Shown here piece after piece: positions 32,686 to 42,285 of a DNA stretch of 64,000 bases; the stretch's first letter is position 1, and each line of letters opens with the position of its first letter. Source of the DNA: Acetobacterium paludosum (GTDB taxonomy: Bacteria; Bacillota; Clostridia; Eubacteriales; Eubacteriaceae); contig NZ_RXYA01000001.1 of the NCBI RefSeq assembly GCF_008086595.1, positions 310,001-374,000 on the forward strand, written 5' to 3'. A model generated the notes under the pieces. The model was not told the DNA's origin. It searched no databases and saw only the letters and a list, made by a program, of their open reading frames with translations. The translations under genes and the position numbers were made by a program.

Positions 32686-34245
32686 ATGAAAGATATGTTT
32701 TGTTTTCAATGTGAACAAACGGCAAAAGGAACGGGATGCGAAGTTAAAGGGGTATGCGGTAAGACGGCATCCACTGCGGTTTGGCAGGACAAGTTGGTTG
32801 GGGCGTGTATTGGTTTAGCACGGGCCGTTCAAAAAACAAAAGCAACGGAAGCAACGGATTCCTGTATCAAGAAAGCTTTATTTACAACCGTTACCAACGT
32901 GAATTTTGATGATGAAAGCATAAAAATCATGGTGGACTGTGTCGAAAAGATGAAGGCTGAATTAGATCCGACCGCAGAAAACTACGACATGGCTAAATTA
33001 TGGGATGATAATGAGGATATCCGCTCATTAAAAACACTGATTCTTTTAGGCATTAAGGGTGTGGCTTCTTATGCCCACCATGCCGAAATATTAGGCTATA
33101 AAGATCCTGTTGTTGATGCATTCTTCTATAAAGCACTGGCGGCAATAGGAACAGATACTGCGGAAATGGGCGAACTATTGACTCTTGTTTTAGAAACGGG
33201 AACAGTGAACCTAGCCTGTATGGCACTCTTAGATAAAGCCAATACGGAAACCTATGGTACACCGGTACCAACTGAAGTGACGTTAACCATTGAAAAAGGA
33301 CCGTTTATTATAATTACCGGTCATGATTTGCATGATTTAAAACTTTTATTAGAACAGACAAAAGATCAGGGAATCAATATTTACACACATGGTGAAATGC
33401 TGCCAGCCCACGCCTATCCGGAACTAAAAAAATATCCGCAGTTAAAGGGAAACTTTGGGACGGCATGGCAAAATCAACAAAAAGAATTTGCCGATGTGCC
33501 AGCACCGATTCTTTATACCACTAACTGTATTATGCCGGTGAAAGACAGCTATGCTGACCGTGTTTTCACAACCGATGTCGTTCAGTATCCATCAATGATC
33601 CATATCGGCAAAGATAAAGATTTTACACCGGTTATTGAAAAGGCCTTGGCATTAGGCGGCTACGCTCAAGACAAGGAAATGACCGGAATCAACGGCGGTA
33701 AAAAAGTAATGACCGGATTTGGTCACGGAACGGTTCTAGGCGTGGCAGATAAAGTTATTGATGCGGTTAAAGCCGGTGATATTAAACATTTCTTCTTAGT
33801 TGGTGGCTGCGATGGTGCAAAAACCGGACGAAATTATTACACCGAATTTGTTCAACAAACACCAAAAGATTCAATCATTCTGACCCTTGCCTGCGGTAAA
33901 TACCGATTTAACGATTTAGATCTTGGGACCATTGGCGGTCTTCCGCGAATAATGGATATGGGTCAGTGTAATGATGCTTACTCGGCTATTCAGGTAGCGA
34001 TTGCTTTGGCCGGAGCTTTTGAATGTGATATCAATGAATTGCCGCTGAGTATGGTACTTTCCTGGTATGAACAAAAAGCGGTCTGTATTTTATTGACACT
34101 TTTATCATTAGGCATTAAAAACATCTTATTGGGACCATCACTGCCGGCATTCATTTCCCCGAATGTGTTAAATGTGCTGGTTGAAAACTATAATATTGGA
34201 CCAATTTCAACCCCAGAAGCAGACCTGGCAAAACTCTTATCGTAA
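32686..34245 (+). CDS. hcp: Hybrid-cluster protein (hydroxylamine/NO reductase)
   Basis: A 519-residue Hcp with the N-terminal cluster motif CFQCEQTAKGTGCEVKGVCGK. Hybrid-cluster ligands are recognisable in HGEMLPAH, NCIMPV and LACGKYRFN, and LSWYEQKAVCILLTLLSLGIKNI near the end fits the family. It is a short (class 2/3-like) form compared with the about 550 residues of enterobacterial Hcp. It detoxifies NO and hydroxylamine in anaerobes. A CCGTT-ATAA-AACGG inverted repeat lies in the leader, but the HcpR-like palindrome is not repeated there. Confidence 0.95.
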   Translation: MKDMFCFQCEQTAKGTGCEVKGVCGKTASTAVWQDKLVGACIGLARAVQKTKATEATDSCIKKALFTTVTNVNFDDESIKIMVDCVEKMKAELDPTAENYDMAKLWDDNEDIRSLKTLILLGIKGVASYAHHAEILGYKDPVVDAFFYKALAAIGTDTAEMGELLTLVLETGTVNLACMALLDKANTETYGTPVPTEVTLTIEKGPFIIITGHDLHDLKLLLEQTKDQGINIYTHGEMLPAHAYPELKKYPQLKGNFGTAWQNQQKEFADVPAPILYTTNCIMPVKDSYADRVFTTDVVQYPSMIHIGKDKDFTPVIEKALALGGYAQDKEMTGINGGKKVMTGFGHGTVLGVADKVIDAVKAGDIKHFFLVGGCDGAKTGRNYYTEFVQQTPKDSIILTLACGKYRFNDLDLGTIGGLPRIMDMGQCNDAYSAIQVAIALAGAFECDINELPLSMVLSWYEQKAVCILLTLLSLGIKNILLGPSLPAFISPNVLNVLVENYNIGPISTPEADLAKLLS

Positions 34246-34290
34246 GATCAAAGTAAACATCAGAAAGAATCGCTAAAACCGGTTATCTTA

Positions 34291-34330
34291 AAAAATGCCA
34301 TATCCCAAATTTGGGGGATATGGCATTTTT
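34291..34330 (+). terminator. hcp terminator
   Basis: 16-bp stem AAAAATGCCATATCCC (34291-34306) with its complement at 34315-34330, ending in TTTTT. Beyond it, the 414-nt gap up to cooC holds the acs promoter and operator. Confidence 0.93.
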
Positions 34331-34501
34331 ATTAAAAAAAAGCAAAAAGAAAGTGACAGCGACAGACATGGATTTTAGTTATCGGATTACCAGGGTTTCA
34401 TAGATCCTCGTTGTAAAGCGAAAATCTAAATAACGGGAAAAAAGCGGATGTTTACGACGGTTATTATATACTTAAATTGTCAGTTATCGGATAAAGGTCT
34501 A

Positions 34502-34560
34502 TTGTAAAATTAGAATGATTATGGTATGATAGCCCTGTCGATACATATATATACAAGTCG
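34502..34560 (+). promoter_or_regulatory. cooC-acsV promoter with shared operator box
   Basis: TTGTAA (34502-34507) and TATGAT (34525-34530), spacer 17 nt. Nine nt after the -10 lies GATACATATATATACAAGTC (34540-34559), the box also found at 18621, 38826 and 48129. Its position over the start site would let a repressor block initiation. A leader of about 120 nt precedes the cooC start. Confidence 0.65.
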
Positions 34561-34659
34561 ATAAATACAAATTTTTCCTGTTGTAAGATTAGGATAAATA
34601 ACATAAACTAATCATAGCAAAGAAAATAACAGTGAAAAATTATTTCGGAGGAAAATAAA

Positions 34660-35442
34660 ATGTCTTTTAATATTGCAATTGCAGGTAAAGGCGGGGTTGG
34701 AAAAACCAGTCTTACCGGTATGCTCATTGAATATTTAGTTGAACAGGGGCTAGGGCCCATTTTAGCAGTGGATGCAGATGCCAATGCAAACTTAAATGAA
34801 GTGCTTGGAGAAGAAGTTGATCTTTCAATTGGAGAAATAAAAGAGGAAATTAATAAAGCAGAAGTGGCCGGGGTACCCCTGCCTATCGGCGTGACAAAAG
34901 CAGATTTTATGCAATTGCGGCTAAACCAGGCGGTTGCTGAAAGCAATGGTTATGACCTTCTCGTCATGGGGAGAGGCCAGGGCGCGGGCTGTTACTGCTA
35001 CGTAAATGGACTTTTAAAAACCCAGTTAGATGTTTTAGCTAAAAATTATCAATATCTGATTGTCGATAATGAAGCTGGTATGGAACACTTAAGCCGCGGA
35101 ACGTTAGGCAAAATTGACCTGCTGATACTTGTCAGTGACTGTTCCCGTCGGGGAATTCAAGCAGTTGGACGCATTAGAGACCTAGTGGCTGAGCTTAAGT
35201 TAAAAGTGCCGACCATCAAGTTGATCGTAAACCGCGCTCCGGATGGGGTCCTTAATGCCGGAACATCGGAAGAAATTGAAAAAGAAGGATTGGATCTTAT
35301 TGGCGTTGTACCCATGGATCAAAATGTTTTTGAATTTGATTCTTACGGGAAACCATTGGTTGACCTCCCGGCAGATTCCCCGGCAAAGGCGGCATTAAGA
35401 GCTATCGTTGATAAATTAGAGATTATTAAAAATAAAAAATAA
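34660..35442 (+). CDS. cooC: CooC-type nickel-insertion ATPase
   Basis: A 260-residue MinD-fold ATPase with GKGGVGKTSL and the CooC CxC motif (GAGCYCYVNGLL) that binds Ni(II) in the homodimer. CooC supplies nickel to CODH or ACS. It is the first gene of the acs locus; the other CooC here is at 44375. SD GGAGG precedes the ATG. The two copies differ at the CxC region (CYC here, CVC there), so they may serve different client enzymes. Confidence 0.9.
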   Translation: MSFNIAIAGKGGVGKTSLTGMLIEYLVEQGLGPILAVDADANANLNEVLGEEVDLSIGEIKEEINKAEVAGVPLPIGVTKADFMQLRLNQAVAESNGYDLLVMGRGQGAGCYCYVNGLLKTQLDVLAKNYQYLIVDNEAGMEHLSRGTLGKIDLLILVSDCSRRGIQAVGRIRDLVAELKLKVPTIKLIVNRAPDGVLNAGTSEEIEKEGLDLIGVVPMDQNVFEFDSYGKPLVDLPADSPAKAALRAIVDKLEIIKNKK

Positions 35443-35535
35443 GAAAGTTTATTAATTGAGCAGACGCAGCTCTGTCTGACAGCGCTGCATTTGCCGATAA
35501 GCTTTGTAATAGAAACTGCGGAGAGGGGAGATTAA

Positions 35536-37461
35536 ATGCAAAAGGTACAGTTTAAAATAAAAGGTAAAAGAACGGTTGATTTGGTTGCAACGGATAATGA
35601 AAATTTACTTGATGCAGCAAGAAGAGCCGGGGTAATGATTGACTCGCCTTGCAATGGGAATGCCACTTGTGGAAAATGCAAGGTAAAAATAGTGTCCGGT
35701 CAGGTTAAAACGACGGAAACCAGACATATCTCTGAGGAAGAAGCAGCTGCGGGAATCGTCCTTTCCTGTAATTCAAACATTATTGGCGATATCGAGGTGG
35801 AAGTACCTGATTTGGCGTCTTCCTTTGTAAACGAAATGCAAATAACCGATCTTTCTAAAAATGAAAATGATAATATCAAGCATGTCCGTAAAAAACTGAT
35901 AAAAAATGGCATGACGAATGCCAGTCGGTTATGGTCGGAGGTCATTCAATTACCGTTGCCCAACCTTGAAGATAATATTGGCGATGAAGACCGCTTAAAA
36001 CGTTATTTCAAACAAAATTTAGGCTACAATGATATCGTCATGAGCCTGAACGTGATGAGAAAAATTCCGGATGCTTTCCGGGAAAAAGAATTTTTAATTG
36101 AAGTGGTTTACCTTAAACGTAGGGATGTGGCGGAAATACTTGATATTAAACCGGCAAACGGAAATAAGCCGGTTCTCTATGGAATAGCCCTGGATATCGG
36201 GACAACTTCTGTTTCAGCCTGTTTAGTGGATATGAATACCAATGAAATTGTAACAAAGGCGTCCATGGGAAATGCCCAGGTTAAATATGGCGCAGATGTT
36301 ATTAATCGAATTGTCTATTCTCAAAAAAGCGGCGGATTGGAAAATCTTCGCCGGGCTATTGTGGATGAAAGTATCAATATGCTTATTGAAAAGTTAGTGA
36401 AAGCCACTAATATAGCCAAAGAAGATATTTATGAAGTCTGTGCCGCAGGAAATACCACCATGAACCATTTGCTGCTGGGAATAAACCCGGATTATTTAAG
36501 AAGAGAACCATTTATTCCGGTAATTAATGACATCCCGGAAATGAAATGTTTAGAACTGGGAATTAATATCAATCCCGAGGGAAAAATATATCTTGCCCCA
36601 TCGGTAGCCAGTTATGTCGGCGGGGATATTACTGCCGGAGTTTTTGCAGTGCCGATTTGGATACGGGAAGGCTTCAGCATGCTGGTGGATTTAGGAACAA
36701 ACGGGGAAATCGTTTTTGGCAACAAAGATTTTTTAATGACCTGTGCCTGTTCAGCCGGTCCGGCCTTTGAAGGTGGCGAAATCAGTTGTGGAACCCGAGC
36801 TGTACCCGGAGCAATTGAACAGATATATATTAACGATAGTGATTTAAGGCCTTTTTACAATACGATCGGACATCAGAGTCCGATTGGAATTTGCGGTTCA
36901 GGGATTATCGACTTGATCTGTGAAATGAAACGAACCGGGATTATTGATGGCAGAGGCCGAATCGATCGGACTTTGGATCATCCCCGCATTCGTTTCGACG
37001 AATACAACATTGGACAATATATTTTATACTCAAAAGAATTAGATAATGGTTCCAGGGATGTTTATATTACTGAGATTGACATTAGCAGTTTTATTAAAGC
37101 GAAGGGTGCGGTATTTTCCGCTATTTATACTTTAATGGAAAGCCTGGAGATGCCCATTGATGTCTTAGACGACATTTATGTTGCCGGAGGCATTGGCACC
37201 AACCTGGTTATAAAAAATGCCATTGCATTAGGTATGCTGCCGGATATACCGGTAGAAAAATATCATTATATTGGCAACAGTTCAATGCAGGGGTGTTATC
37301 TTGCATTAACTCTTACTGAAGGAAAAGATAAGATTAGAGAGATTTCTAAAAACATGACTTATATGGAATTGAGCGTCTACCCAAGCTATATGGATGAATT
37401 TATATCCGCTTGCTTTATTCCTCATACAAATTTGAAATTATTTCCTTCCGTTGAATACTAA
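35536..37461 (+). CDS. acsV: AcsV: corrinoid protein reactivase (RACo-type)
   Basis: A 641-residue reductive activator. The N terminus has a 2Fe-2S ferredoxin domain (DSPCNGNATCGKCKVKI...LSCNS), followed by a linker and then an ASKHA-type ATPase domain (ALDIGTTSVSACLVD, CAAGNTTMNHLLLGINP, LVDLGTNGEIVFGN, and the DIYVAGGIGTNLV segment). It reduces accidentally oxidised Co(II) in the corrinoid iron-sulfur protein to Co(I) with ATP. Family DUF4445; fits its usual place in acs loci. Confidence 0.93.
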   Translation: MQKVQFKIKGKRTVDLVATDNENLLDAARRAGVMIDSPCNGNATCGKCKVKIVSGQVKTTETRHISEEEAAAGIVLSCNSNIIGDIEVEVPDLASSFVNEMQITDLSKNENDNIKHVRKKLIKNGMTNASRLWSEVIQLPLPNLEDNIGDEDRLKRYFKQNLGYNDIVMSLNVMRKIPDAFREKEFLIEVVYLKRRDVAEILDIKPANGNKPVLYGIALDIGTTSVSACLVDMNTNEIVTKASMGNAQVKYGADVINRIVYSQKSGGLENLRRAIVDESINMLIEKLVKATNIAKEDIYEVCAAGNTTMNHLLLGINPDYLRREPFIPVINDIPEMKCLELGININPEGKIYLAPSVASYVGGDITAGVFAVPIWIREGFSMLVDLGTNGEIVFGNKDFLMTCACSAGPAFEGGEISCGTRAVPGAIEQIYINDSDLRPFYNTIGHQSPIGICGSGIIDLICEMKRTGIIDGRGRIDRTLDHPRIRFDEYNIGQYILYSKELDNGSRDVYITEIDISSFIKAKGAVFSAIYTLMESLEMPIDVLDDIYVAGGIGTNLVIKNAIALGMLPDIPVEKYHYIGNSSMQGCYLALTLTEGKDKIREISKNMTYMELSVYPSYMDEFISACFIPHTNLKLFPSVEY

Positions 37462-37476
37462 AAATAGGAGAATTAA

Positions 37477-38124
37477 ATGGAAATTACTTTACGGGATGAA
37501 GCCGCAATTGAAGAAAAAAGAAAAGATAAAATTCCTTATGAACATTACAAGTCTTTATTAAAAGACCAGGATCCCCAGAATGTTTCAAAATTAAGTACCT
37601 GTCCGTATGATGAAGCAACAAGTTCCTTTTTAGTCACCGTGATGGGCGCACCATACAAGGTGACCTTTCCACAGGGGGATGTCACTGATTCAGAAGGACA
37701 CGACTTTGACAATTACAAACTAAAAACCATGATTCTGAGATATTTAATCAATGCGAAAGGGATTTCCTCAACCGGAGAAAACATTGCTTATCGCGATGTT
37801 TCCGGCGGAAATGTGTATTTTGCATGTTTTGAAGGGCGCTGCCTGAAACGGTTTGCCTTCACTTTTAATTACAACATTGAAGGTTTGAAAAAAGCCATGG
37901 CCTTTTTAGGTGCAGAACCACAAAAGAATGGCGATTTTTCATGGCGATTCGAGGTCATTAATAATATGTTCATGACAGCGATCCTGTGGCTGGGTGATGA
38001 TGAATTTCCGCCAGAGGCGCAGATTTTGTTTGATGCTAATTTCCCATCGGCTTTCAGTGCTGAGGATATGGCAGTAATGGGAGATATATTCATCCCAATT
38101 TTGAAAGATTTAAGTAAGAAATAA
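37477..38124 (+). CDS. DUF3786 protein, first copy
   Basis: A 215-residue soluble protein of the DUF3786 group: YDEATSSFLVTVMGAPYKVTFPQGDV, DNYKLKTMILRYLINAKG and ILWLGDDEFPPEAQILFD. It is 16 nt after acsV and overlaps the next gene. The family is common in acs loci of acetogens, but no activity is established. Its tandem relative is at 38124. Confidence 0.75.
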   Translation: MEITLRDEAAIEEKRKDKIPYEHYKSLLKDQDPQNVSKLSTCPYDEATSSFLVTVMGAPYKVTFPQGDVTDSEGHDFDNYKLKTMILRYLINAKGISSTGENIAYRDVSGGNVYFACFEGRCLKRFAFTFNYNIEGLKKAMAFLGAEPQKNGDFSWRFEVINNMFMTAILWLGDDEFPPEAQILFDANFPSAFSAEDMAVMGDIFIPILKDLSKK

Positions 38125-38771
38125 TGAAACAATCAAAAATACAGAAAATCGATCCTCATTTTTCTGAAAGTAGCTATTTTGTAAGTCGGGATTTGTTTAA
38201 AAATCATGACCCTTTTGAAATGAGCGAAAAATCCCGATGCAGTTTTGATCAGAAAAGTGGGACCTTCGAGATAGCAGTACTGGGAGAAAAGTATATTGTT
38301 CATTATCCCAGCGGCGAGGTCTGCAATGCCCAGGAAGAAAATTTTGACAACTATTCGGTAAAAATCATTATTCTTCGATATTTAATGAATGCCAAAGGAA
38401 AAGAAAATGAAGATGAGCTAATCAGCTTTAAAGAATTTCCTGACGGCCCCCTATACTATTCTAATTTTTATAAACGTTGTATTCAGGTTTTCGCGAACAT
38501 TGGCAACGAAATGCCGGATGAACTTAAAAAATATATGAACGCCATCAACGGGATCCCCTTAGGAAAAGGGGATTTATCCTGGCAGTTCACAGTCATGCCG
38601 GGAGTAACGGCGGCCGGCATCCTCTGGTTTGGTGACGATGAGTTTGAAGCAGAGGCGCAGATATTATTTGACAAAAGTTTAACAAAGGTCTTTAATATTA
38701 AAGACTTAGCAATTTTAGGAGACGTTTTGATCATTTCATTGAAAACCTTTACTTTCTCTTTAGAAAAATAA
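38124..38771 (+). CDS. DUF3786 protein, second copy
   Basis: A 215-residue paralogue of the previous gene, equally long. Shared features are FDQKSGTFEIAVLGEKYIVHYPSGEV, DNYSVKIIILRYLMNAKGKE, and the C-terminal ILWFGDDEFEAEAQILFDKSL. Overlaps the previous stop by 1 nt. Its end is 20 nt before a separate promoter for acsD, so it closes the first transcription unit or is read through. Confidence 0.75.
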   Translation: MKQSKIQKIDPHFSESSYFVSRDLFKNHDPFEMSEKSRCSFDQKSGTFEIAVLGEKYIVHYPSGEVCNAQEENFDNYSVKIIILRYLMNAKGKENEDELISFKEFPDGPLYYSNFYKRCIQVFANIGNEMPDELKKYMNAINGIPLGKGDLSWQFTVMPGVTAAGILWFGDDEFEAEAQILFDKSLTKVFNIKDLAILGDVLIISLKTFTFSLEK

Positions 38772-38790
38772 AAAAATATTCGAAAATTAA

Positions 38791-38846
38791 TTGACAAACT
38801 TTTAACTAATATAGTACAATCTGTGTATACTTATATATACAGGTCA
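38791..38846 (+). promoter_or_regulatory. acsD promoter with shared operator box
   Basis: TTGACA (38791-38796) and TACAAT (38815-38820), spacer 18 nt. Five nt downstream is TATACTTATATATACAGGTC (38826-38845), the third copy of the shared box. It allows acsD-acsC-acsE to be transcribed apart from cooC-acsV. No terminator precedes it. Confidence 0.68.
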
Positions 38847-38947
38847 ATATCTGTAAAAATATGTAATGGTTTTATTTTGGTTTTAAAGTGTCGAGCTTTG
38901 AAATAAATATTTTGAAAAAAGGTAACAGGTTAGGAGGAAACAAACAA

Positions 38948-39883
38948 ATGCCATACAAAAGAACAGAACAAAAATTCAATGGCAAGATCAACGTATGTGA
39001 GATAGGTGCTGGAGATGCAGCTATAAGCATAGGTGGAGAAAAAACATTACCATTTTTAGGTGATGAAGGATTCAAAACCGCAGTTGGAATAGCAATTTCA
39101 GATGCCCCAGAAGATTGGGCTGATTGCTTCAAAACTATTTACGGTGATGATCTTAAAAACCCAGCAGCTTTCGCAAAGGCTGCAGTAGAAAAATCAGGTG
39201 CTGATTTCATACTGGTTAAACTTGCTAGCGCAGATCCAAACGGTGCTGACAATTCAGTAGAAAATTGTGTTGCTACAGCAGTAGCTGTAGAAGCTGCAGT
39301 TAAAGTGCCAGTCGTTATTGAAGGATGCAAAAACGCAGAAAAAGATGCTAAGTTATTGGAAGCAGTAGCAAAAGCTCTGGAAAACAAAAATGTTGTTTTA
39401 TTCTCTGCAGTAGAAGATAATTACAAAACAATCGGTGCTGCCGGAGCAATGGCTTACGGACAGAAAGTATCTGCCGAATCTGCAGTTGATATTAACCTTG
39501 CAAAACAATTAAATATTCTATTGACACAACTTGGTGTTAAAAGTCAAGATATCGTTATGGATGTTGGTTCAGCAGCTGCCGGTTACGGTTTTGAATATGT
39601 TGCTTCAACCATGGATCGTATTCGCTTAGCAGGCCTTGGTCAAAATGATGAAAGCTTACAAATGCCAATTATAACAGACGTTTCTAGTGATTCCTGGAGT
39701 GTAAAAGAATCTGTATTTACAGAAGCTGAAGCACCAGAATGGGGTAGCTTAGAAGCCCGTGGTATTGGCATGGAAGTTACAACAGCAGCAGCATGTGTTG
39801 TTGGCGGATCAAACGCTATCATCGTAAGACATCCAGAATCAGCTAAAACAATCAAAAGCATGATTGCTGGACTAATAGGTTAA
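38948..39883 (+). CDS. acsD: Corrinoid iron-sulfur protein, small subunit
   Basis: A 311-residue TIM-barrel subunit of CFeSP: starts MPYKRTEQKFNGKINVCEIG, contains ADFILVKLASADPNGADN, and DVGSAAAGYGFEYVASTMDRIRLA. ATG 38948 is preferred because of TTAGGAGG 12 nt upstream; a GTG further upstream has no good site. It stabilises AcsC and positions the cobamide cap, so methyl passes from methyl-THF to the acetyl-CoA synthase. Confidence 0.95.
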   Translation: MPYKRTEQKFNGKINVCEIGAGDAAISIGGEKTLPFLGDEGFKTAVGIAISDAPEDWADCFKTIYGDDLKNPAAFAKAAVEKSGADFILVKLASADPNGADNSVENCVATAVAVEAAVKVPVVIEGCKNAEKDAKLLEAVAKALENKNVVLFSAVEDNYKTIGAAGAMAYGQKVSAESAVDINLAKQLNILLTQLGVKSQDIVMDVGSAAAGYGFEYVASTMDRIRLAGLGQNDESLQMPIITDVSSDSWSVKESVFTEAEAPEWGSLEARGIGMEVTTAAACVVGGSNAIIVRHPESAKTIKSMIAGLIG

Positions 39884-39902
39884 GAAAGGAAGGCGAATAC
39901 AA

Positions 39903-41243
39903 ATGGCAGTTAAAGGTTTAGATATTTTCAAACTCACTCCAAAGTCAAATTGTAAAGAGTGCGGATTCCCAACATGTATGGCTTTCTCAATGAAAGCAGC
40001 AACTGGTGCTGTTCCCATCGAAAAATGTCCACATATTTCAGATGAATCAAAAGAATTATTATCAGAAGCAACAGCTCCTCCGATGAAAACAATTAAAGTT
40101 GGATCTGGCGATGCTGAAAGAGTTCTTGGTGGCGAAACAGTATTATTCAGACATGAAAAAACTTTAGTAAGTAAAAACTTATTCGCAATTGAATTATCAG
40201 ATGCAATGAGTGATGCTGAAGTAGCAGCAGCTTGTGATAAGCTTAAAAAAGTTAACTATGACCGTATTGGCGAAATGATGTTCGTTGAAATTGTTGGCGT
40301 TCGTTTTGCAGCTGATCAGGCTAAATTTGTTGCATTAGTTAAAAAAGTTACTGAATGCGGCAAAATTCCAATGATCATTACAACTGATGCTGAAGCAGCA
40401 AAAGCAGCAGTTGCAGTTGCTGGTGCCGGCGCAATCATTATGGGAGCAACCAAAGATAACGCCGCAGCAATGGTAGAAGTTGCCAAAGCAGCAGATGCTG
40501 TTCTTGGTGTTTCTGCAGACAGCATTGACGCATTACATGATTTAGTAGAATCAATCGAAAAACTAGGATACAAGAAACTTGTATTAAATGTTGGCGAAAC
40601 TTCTATTAAAGAAGCATATGCAAATGCAGTAGATATTCGAACAGCTGCTATTAAAGGCAGTGACCGTACCTTCGGATATCCTTCAGTTGTATTTACAAAT
40701 AAACTTGCACCTGGCGATATCAACATGCAAATTGCATTGGCTTCAGCTTTCGTTCTTCGTTACGGTTCAATCATCGTTATGGAAGAAATGGACTTTAATG
40801 CAGCATTGCCACTGTTTGGTTTAAGACAAAACATCTTTACAGATCCTCAAAAACCAATGCGTGTTGAACCTAAGATTTATGAATTCAATAAACCAACCGG
40901 CAAAGATCCAGTACTTGTTACTGTTGATTTCGCTTTAACATACTTTGTTGTTGCTGGCGAAATTGAACGTTCAAAAGTACCTGCATACTTAGCTATCCCA
41001 GATGCTGGTGGTTACTCAGTACTAACTTCTTGGGCTGCTGGTAAATTCGGTTCTACCGTAATTGCTAACTTTGTTAAAGAAAACAATATTGCAGACCTTA
41101 CAACATCACGTAAGTTAATCTTACCTGGTAAAGTTGCCGTACTTCAAGGTGATTTAGCTGAATTATTACCTGAATGGGAAATAGTTGTTGGACCAACCGA
41201 AGCAATGCAAATACCTAAGTTCTTAAGAGACTTACAAGCATAA
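39903..41243 (+). CDS. acsC: Corrinoid iron-sulfur protein, large subunit
   Basis: A 446-residue subunit. The N terminus holds the 4Fe-4S motif CKECGFPTCMAFSMKAATGAVPIEKCPH, then a TIM barrel and a C-terminal corrinoid-binding Rossmann domain (YSVLTSWAAGKFGSTVIA). It carries the methyl group on cobalt; the Fe-S cluster takes part in reactivation. Nineteen nt after acsD with an AAGGAAGG site. Ends with a GC-rich stem-loop before acsE. Confidence 0.96.
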   Translation: MAVKGLDIFKLTPKSNCKECGFPTCMAFSMKAATGAVPIEKCPHISDESKELLSEATAPPMKTIKVGSGDAERVLGGETVLFRHEKTLVSKNLFAIELSDAMSDAEVAAACDKLKKVNYDRIGEMMFVEIVGVRFAADQAKFVALVKKVTECGKIPMIITTDAEAAKAAVAVAGAGAIIMGATKDNAAAMVEVAKAADAVLGVSADSIDALHDLVESIEKLGYKKLVLNVGETSIKEAYANAVDIRTAAIKGSDRTFGYPSVVFTNKLAPGDINMQIALASAFVLRYGSIIVMEEMDFNAALPLFGLRQNIFTDPQKPMRVEPKIYEFNKPTGKDPVLVTVDFALTYFVVAGEIERSKVPAYLAIPDAGGYSVLTSWAAGKFGSTVIANFVKENNIADLTTSRKLILPGKVAVLQGDLAELLPEWEIVVGPTEAMQIPKFLRDLQA

Positions 41244-41254
41244 TATCCAATCTG

Positions 41255-41279
41255 TGTCCGGGATTTCCCCGGGCACACC
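41255..41279 (+). other. GC-rich stem-loop between acsC and acsE
   Basis: GTGTCCGGG pairs with CCCGGGCACAC across a short loop (one bulge). There is no immediate U run; a TTTTTT lies 17 nt later after AT-rich sequence. It may be an RNA-processing or stability element, or a weak terminator that adjusts acsE relative to acsDC. Confidence 0.4.
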
Positions 41280-41312
41280 TATAAATATTTTTTAATTTGA
41301 AAGGGGAACAAT

Positions 41313-42098
41313 ATGTCAAAATTCATGGTTATTGGTGAAAGAATTCACTGTATATCTCCAGCAATTCGACAGGCATTTGCAGATAGAAATCCTGATCCAA
41401 TTCTTTTGAGAGCCAAAGAACAATTAACAGCTGGTGCAGACTATTTAGATTTAAATATCGGACCTGCTGAAAGAGACGGCGAAGATTTAATGCAATGGGG
41501 TGTCAAATTACTCCAGGAAAACTTCGACAATGTGCCTTTAGCACTTGATACTGCAAATATGAAAGCTATTGAAGCTGGAATTAAAGTTTACAACCGCGCA
41601 AAAGGAAAACCAATCGTTAACTCTGCAGATGCAGGCGATCGAATTGGATATCTTGACTTAGCAGCTGCTAATGATGCTATGTGTATCGCTTTATGTTCAA
41701 AAGAAGGCGTTCCAGCAGATAATGACGAACGTATTATGTATTGTTCTGAATTATTAGAACGTGGTATGGAACATGGCATGGAACCAACAGATATGTTATT
41801 TGACCCACTTTTCATCGTTATCAAAGGAATGCAGGATAAATTAATGGATGTTCTTGAAGCAATCCAGATGATTACTGACATGGGCTTGTTAACAACGGGT
41901 GGATTAAGCAACGTTTCCAACGGTGCGCCAAAACATATTCGTCCATTATTAGACTCTGCAACGATAGCAATGGCTATGCAATGTGGATTTAGTTCTGCAA
42001 TCGTTAATCCTTGTGATAGAAGATTAATGGAAACTGTTGTAGCTTGTGATATTATCAAAAATAATATTCTTTATGCTGATTCAGTATTAGAGTTCTAA
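41313..42098 (+). CDS. acsE: Methyl-THF:corrinoid iron-sulfur protein methyltransferase
   Basis: A 261-residue pterin-binding TIM barrel: MVIGERIHCISPAIR, ADYLDLNIGPAERDG, ALDTANMKAIEAG and GLSNVSNGAPKHIR. It transfers the methyl of methyl-tetrahydrofolate to Co(I) in AcsCD. Normal length, strong site AAAGGGG. Last gene before a 350-nt structured gap. Confidence 0.95.
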   Translation: MSKFMVIGERIHCISPAIRQAFADRNPDPILLRAKEQLTAGADYLDLNIGPAERDGEDLMQWGVKLLQENFDNVPLALDTANMKAIEAGIKVYNRAKGKPIVNSADAGDRIGYLDLAAANDAMCIALCSKEGVPADNDERIMYCSELLERGMEHGMEPTDMLFDPLFIVIKGMQDKLMDVLEAIQMITDMGLLTTGGLSNVSNGAPKHIRPLLDSATIAMAMQCGFSSAIVNPCDRRLMETVVACDIIKNNILYADSVLEF

Positions 42099-42285
42099 GA
42101 TACCTTTATAAATAAATAAAAGGTATTTAAAAATAATCGAACAAGCTATTTTATATAGATATAGTGCTCGACTTTTTAGATACCTTTTTAAAAAAAAGCA
42201 ATAGGTATTTGAAAATACTCAAAAAAGCCCCTGATTTATGTTCGTCACTTGCAGCACAAGAAACAAATGAACATTCAGGAGCAAA
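42098..42285 (+). repeat. Structured acsE-acsA spacer with repeated hairpins
   Basis: Two related hairpin units, AGATACCTTT...AGGTATTT at 42098-42139 and again at 42178-42220, flank a stem of about 11 bp (TCGA.CA.CTAT arms, 42137-42174) ending CTTTTT that looks like a terminator. A third stem, CCCTGATTTATGTTC with GAACATTCAGGAG, lies at 42228-42282. The rest of the 350-nt gap to 42448 is AT-rich, with an inverted repeat around ATGTA at about 42294-42331 and no clear promoter. acsA therefore probably has its own transcription start or is reached by limited read-through. Confidence 0.55.
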
